Positions 60,151 to 64,000 of a stretch of 64,000 nucleotides of DNA are shown here, in pieces (the first letter of the stretch is position 1; each line of letters opens with the position of its first letter). The position numbers were made by a program, and so were the translations under genes. The stretch lies in the NCBI GenBank assembly GCA_016617855.1, contig JAECUM010027314.1, forward strand, positions 1 through 64,000. Reading direction: 5' to 3'. A model generated the notes under the pieces. The model saw only the letters and a program-made list of their open reading frames with translations. It was not told the DNA's origin and ran no database searches. The stretch comes from Megalonaias nervosa (taxonomy: Eukaryota; Mollusca; Bivalvia; Unionida; Unionidae).

Positions 60151-60954
60151 GATTCACTTAAACAAATTTGGAGGTGTGCCATTTTATCAATCTCTGGTCA
60201 AATTTTAGTGGTATATTAAGGTTATAATTGATCATGTAATCATGATTGTGGAAAAACTTAAATTAGCGCGACCGTATTGCAACCAGCGATTGTAAAAACA
60301 AAGTATGTTTATGCTACTCACCCAGGGAGAGTTAAGAACTGGTAAACGCACTGCAATAAAACCGTCCACACTTTTGACAGAAGATATGGTTAATAAATTA
60401 TGTGTCATTAACTCTCTTTGTTGTTTGCCAGTTGTATGTAACAGCAACGGTTGTTGATGGCCGTACAGATAAAGTTGATTGGTCTAAGCTTTGGACTGTA
60501 CATGGCTTCATTTCAAAATAAAAGCGACGTTAATTATTTTCCCATTAGCAGCTATAACAGTTGTAAAATACGACGAATACAAATAATAAATATGTTATTG
60601 GTTCAAATAATGTTATAGACCGCATTGCTATCTGCAAATATGCACATCGGTGTGTGAGTGAGTGAGAGAGAGATTATATATTGCAGTTAAAGTTGAAAGA
60701 AGGAAAACATTTTTCCTTCAGAAATCTTAAAGATATCGAGTATATGTATTTTCCGTTGCAAATATTCTTGAATAAGCAGTTTAAAATAAATAAATTGATA
60801 ATGTCATTATTACAACACTACAACATAATATAAGCTGGCCAAATCGATCGAAATTAAGCGGGGTGAGTAGTCCTGGAAAATCAATGTTCGCTAAAAATTG
60901 TACAAGCAAATAAAATAAAATAAATGTAACACAAAAAACAAAACAATGAAGATA

Positions 60955-61018
60955 GAAATTATCAATGTAACCCCTGCTTATTTAGAAATTATCAATGTAA
61001 CTCCTGCTTATTTAGACA
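60955..61018. repeat. Tandem duplication, 32 bp x 2
   Basis: TAGAAATTATCAATGTAACC / TAGAAATTATCAATGTAACT, each followed by CCTGCTTATT. Confidence 0.9.
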
Positions 61019-61095
61019 CATATCCTTGTCTACCTGGTCACTTGAATAAAACCAGGTGGTTTATGCTATGAACCAGATACTCTTACTAGAAAGCA

Positions 61096-61462
<367 letters not shown>

Positions 61463-61582
61463 ATGATAACTACAGTTCATCATTCGCAAAAGCCGGGGAC
61501 GAAAATGTTTATTAAATCGAAGATCAACAAATGACGAGCCTTGCACCTGTTGATTCCGTTTCTAGCTGCAGTACTGATGGTC

Positions 61583-61655
61583 CGCATTCAAAATGAAGAT
61601 CATCCAAAATACCAACCGCATTCAAAATGAAGATCATCTAAAATACCAACACCAG
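61583..61655. repeat. Tandem duplication, 36 bp x 2
   Basis: CGCATTCAAAATGAAGATCA, TC(C/T)AAAATACCAAC occurs twice. Confidence 0.9.
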
Positions 61656-62735
61656 CCAGATAAACATTTCAAATTCAGATGTACAAAATATGCTGTTACA
61701 AGATAAGTGGACGAACTTTCATTTTGTATATTGATATTAATGAGGATTCAAACGTATGAATATTACGGGGATAGTGTTTCAAAACTTGGTAGGACCCGTC
61801 ATTTTGGTTTAATTTTCGTGCTTAATAGGTTGTAATATTGTGCAAGGTGAGTATAATAGGTCATTCGGATCAATCATATCAAGTGTTTAATACAATTTGT
61901 GAAGTCTTGAATGTAAACAGCATATCGGCCACATTCACCTCTAGAAAATGCAGGAAACATATTCTTAGTTAATTTTAAGTAATTGGTACAAAATCGTTGG
62001 TAAACATTTTTAGTCTGGCATTAATAGTCATAAACACTTAGATTATGCCCTGTACCATAAATAGGAGACACCATTCCGTTCCTTTTTTATCAAAAAGCCT
62101 CCTTTTCTATCAACAGTACCTTTAATTTATAATTAATTTAATTTATTTAATATTAATTTTGAACCCTCTACCTTCGCAAGTTACTTCGACAACTTTAATT
62201 TCTAGATTTATGATAGTATTTGCACAATTAGCAACATAATCAGCACACAGTATCCAATTTGCAATATATGTATGTATATATATATATATATATATATATA
62301 ACGCGGACAGTTTCATAAAGATTGCTGTACATTGACGACATAACACTTTTTTTCTCCGTTACATTATTTCCCTAAACATTCATAACATTCTGAGTGATCT
62401 ATCGAATCAAACAGCCTGAACAAATCAATAGTAGACAAAATAATCTGATACCAGGTCTGTTTAAATATTTATCAACCAACGTTTGAAGAATGAAAATGTT
62501 AAATAAGGGAGAGTACCCTTTTCAGAAACCAGATTAAACTTCTTAGATTATTTCCCTTTTTCCTCTTCCTGCCGTCGGTCTTTATATTCAAGATAGTACT
62601 AATATTCCTATTTTGATTGCGACTAATACCACAGTAATTATTGGTATAATTTAATTCATTTCTCTTTTGCGCATTGGACAAATAATAGTCTCTACACATG
62701 CCTGGATGCAATAATGAGACACAGAATGAAAAAAA
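61656..62735. other. Unannotated AT-rich sequence
   Basis: It holds a short TA run at 62274-62299. No gene is supported. Confidence 0.4.
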
Positions 62736-62739
62736 AACG

Positions 62740-63190
62740 AGTCAATATTGGAGTAGTTTCTGTAACAGTTTACATTCATATATCAGTGAACGTACGGGTC
62801 TGGTCGCTTCTCCCTCCCCTTTCCAAGAGCTAATATGTCCAATATCTTACCGTCTTCCAATATGCAACTCAGTTTTATTATCCTCATCCTTGCCAGCAGG
62901 CAGCGAGTTTGCAGTGATTTCGGTAGCATTAGGTAGTTAAAAAGTCTGCTAAAGTGATCTAATGAAAGGTATCACTTATATATCCTGCTATTCCTAAAAT
63001 ACTTGACGTGCCTCAAAACGGTGTTGGGTCATTTGTGATGTGATTGACTTACTTTTGGTTTATTCTATAGTTTTGCTCTTTCATTTTGCACAAGTTGTTT
63101 GGTGCATTCTGCAAAGTGAATTTTCTTTTGGATTACACTATCTAAATTAATAAATATCACACAAGTTAACTCGTTGATCATCCTTGAGAA
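62740..63190 (-). repeat. Block C, inverted copy
   Basis: The complement aligns with 47270-47760 over about 450 bp with small gaps. It is the only block of the duplicated intron found in inverted orientation. The 80-codon plus-strand frame at 62698 runs antisense to the block and is not a gene. Confidence 0.8.
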
Positions 63191-63299
63191 GGATTATCAT
63201 TATTGTGTGGAAACATTAAATAGATAATGCCAATTTATACCAATATACTGAAATAGCATTTGCCGCCTAATGTGCTTATCCATATTTTTGTTTCTTTAT

Positions 63300-64000
63300 T
63301 TGTTTTAAATGACCACAAGGTAATGGTAATAATCATTTCTGCTATACCATAGAGATGGGGTCGCTTCAGTAATTTGTGCCACAAAAAGAAAATATTTAAT
63401 TGTCTAACGGAATCTGTTACTAAAGTAAAATCATGGATTTGGAAAACAAAATGACAGTTAATGTCTTCGAAGAAACAAACATATGAGCATCTTCGAAAAG
63501 GTTATACTTCTCTGAAAAGAATATTCTTTATGTCTGTCCACTTTACTGAGCCCACAATACCGTATCTACGTTATGTTGTTGTGTTCTTCGTCCACACTGC
63601 CATTGAAAGATGGGTGACTTCATAATATTGTATACACAGTCTGAGGGCGAACGGAGGGAAACAAGAACAAAACACAAATTGCAGAAAGGCAATGCAGATT
63701 TGATGATTGGGCTGTCTGCCGTTTTATTTGTTGTTGTAATCTGCAGCGCACTGTACGTTTTACCCAAAGAAGTAAAAGTGCTCAATGGCTGAAAAAGTTA
63801 GAGCCTGTTAATTTATATCTCAATGAAAGGCAGAAATGTTGAAATTCAGAGATGTAAATACGAAAGAAACCGTACAGCAGATCAGTTGAAACGACAACTA
63901 TTTTTGGATTATTTCGTTTCATGTAATGGCTTACACAATGACTTACACTATATTTCGATTAGCTAATATAAGCATCCGTGTATATTCCCATTTTTAAGAA
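63300..64000 (+). repeat. Block A, copy 5, cut by window end; predicts a further micro-exon
   Basis: Landmarks in order: ATCATGGATTTGG, TCTGTCCACTTTACTGAG, ATGGGTGACTTCATAATA, GGGCTGTCTGCCGTTTTATT and GTTGAAATTCAGAG.TGTAAA at 63838. In copies 3 and 4 the micro-exon lies about 210-230 bp after the last landmark, so the equivalent exon would fall near 64050-64070, outside the window. Confidence 0.75.

Overview
The window looks like nuclear DNA from an invertebrate, most probably a bivalve mollusc. This is inferred from AT-rich, intron-bearing, low gene density sequence; tRNA-derived SINEs with AC-, CAA- or AAC-type tails; very many minisatellites; long TA microsatellites; and a RING/B-box (TRIM-type) gene of the kind that is strongly expanded in bivalves. 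No prokaryotic features were seen. No rRNA, intact tRNA gene or CRISPR array was recognised.

Region 1 (1-36.8 kb) is a minisatellite landscape. More than twenty tandem arrays with periods from 21 to about 100 bp alternate with unannotated AT-rich spacer. The largest are a 24-bp array at 5.18-6.35 kb, a 52-bp array at 10.3-11.5 kb, a 42-bp array at 11.9-13.3 kb and a 55-bp array at 32.3-34.6 kb. Several periods are multiples of three, which opens long repetitive reading frames on both strands; these are not called as genes. At least three types of tRNA-derived SINE lie here. One, at 30.57-30.90 kb, is bounded exactly by a perfect 11-bp target-site duplication inside a minisatellite. A short inverted-repeat element lies at 15.99-16.18 kb. 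Three minus-strand stretches (8.39-8.58, 14.07-14.37 and 28.05-28.39 kb) look like isolated or decayed exons.

Region 2 (36.8-40.3 kb) is transitional: a 33-bp array, CT and TA/GA microsatellites, a 224-bp hAT-like MITE, sequences related to the foldback element further on, and a triplicated ~82-bp repeat directly upstream of the gene.

Region 3 (40.36-64 kb) is dominated by one gene. Exon 1 (40356-41390) encodes RING, two B-boxes and a coiled coil, and ends in phase 0 at a GTAAGT donor. It is followed by four evenly built 24-nt, phase-0 micro-exons (43318, 44267, 46779, 50076), each encoding an eight-residue E/R/K block. Each micro-exon lies in a homologous intronic block, so they arose by serial duplication of intron-exon-intron units. 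The start of a fifth block is visible at 63.3-64.0 kb and predicts another micro-exon just past the window end. No C-terminal domain is visible, so the gene continues to the right.

The expanded introns carry a decayed DDE transposase gene (53.0-54.9 kb), a 1.65-kb foldback element with GTAC-rich subterminal repeats (55.42-57.07 kb), a SINE, long TA microsatellites, a block present in inverted orientation (47.3 versus 62.7-63.2 kb), and a minus-strand relict reading frame in intron 1.

The observation I rate highest is the micro-exon array: a TRIM protein whose coiled coil appears to be extended in eight-residue charged steps by exon duplication.
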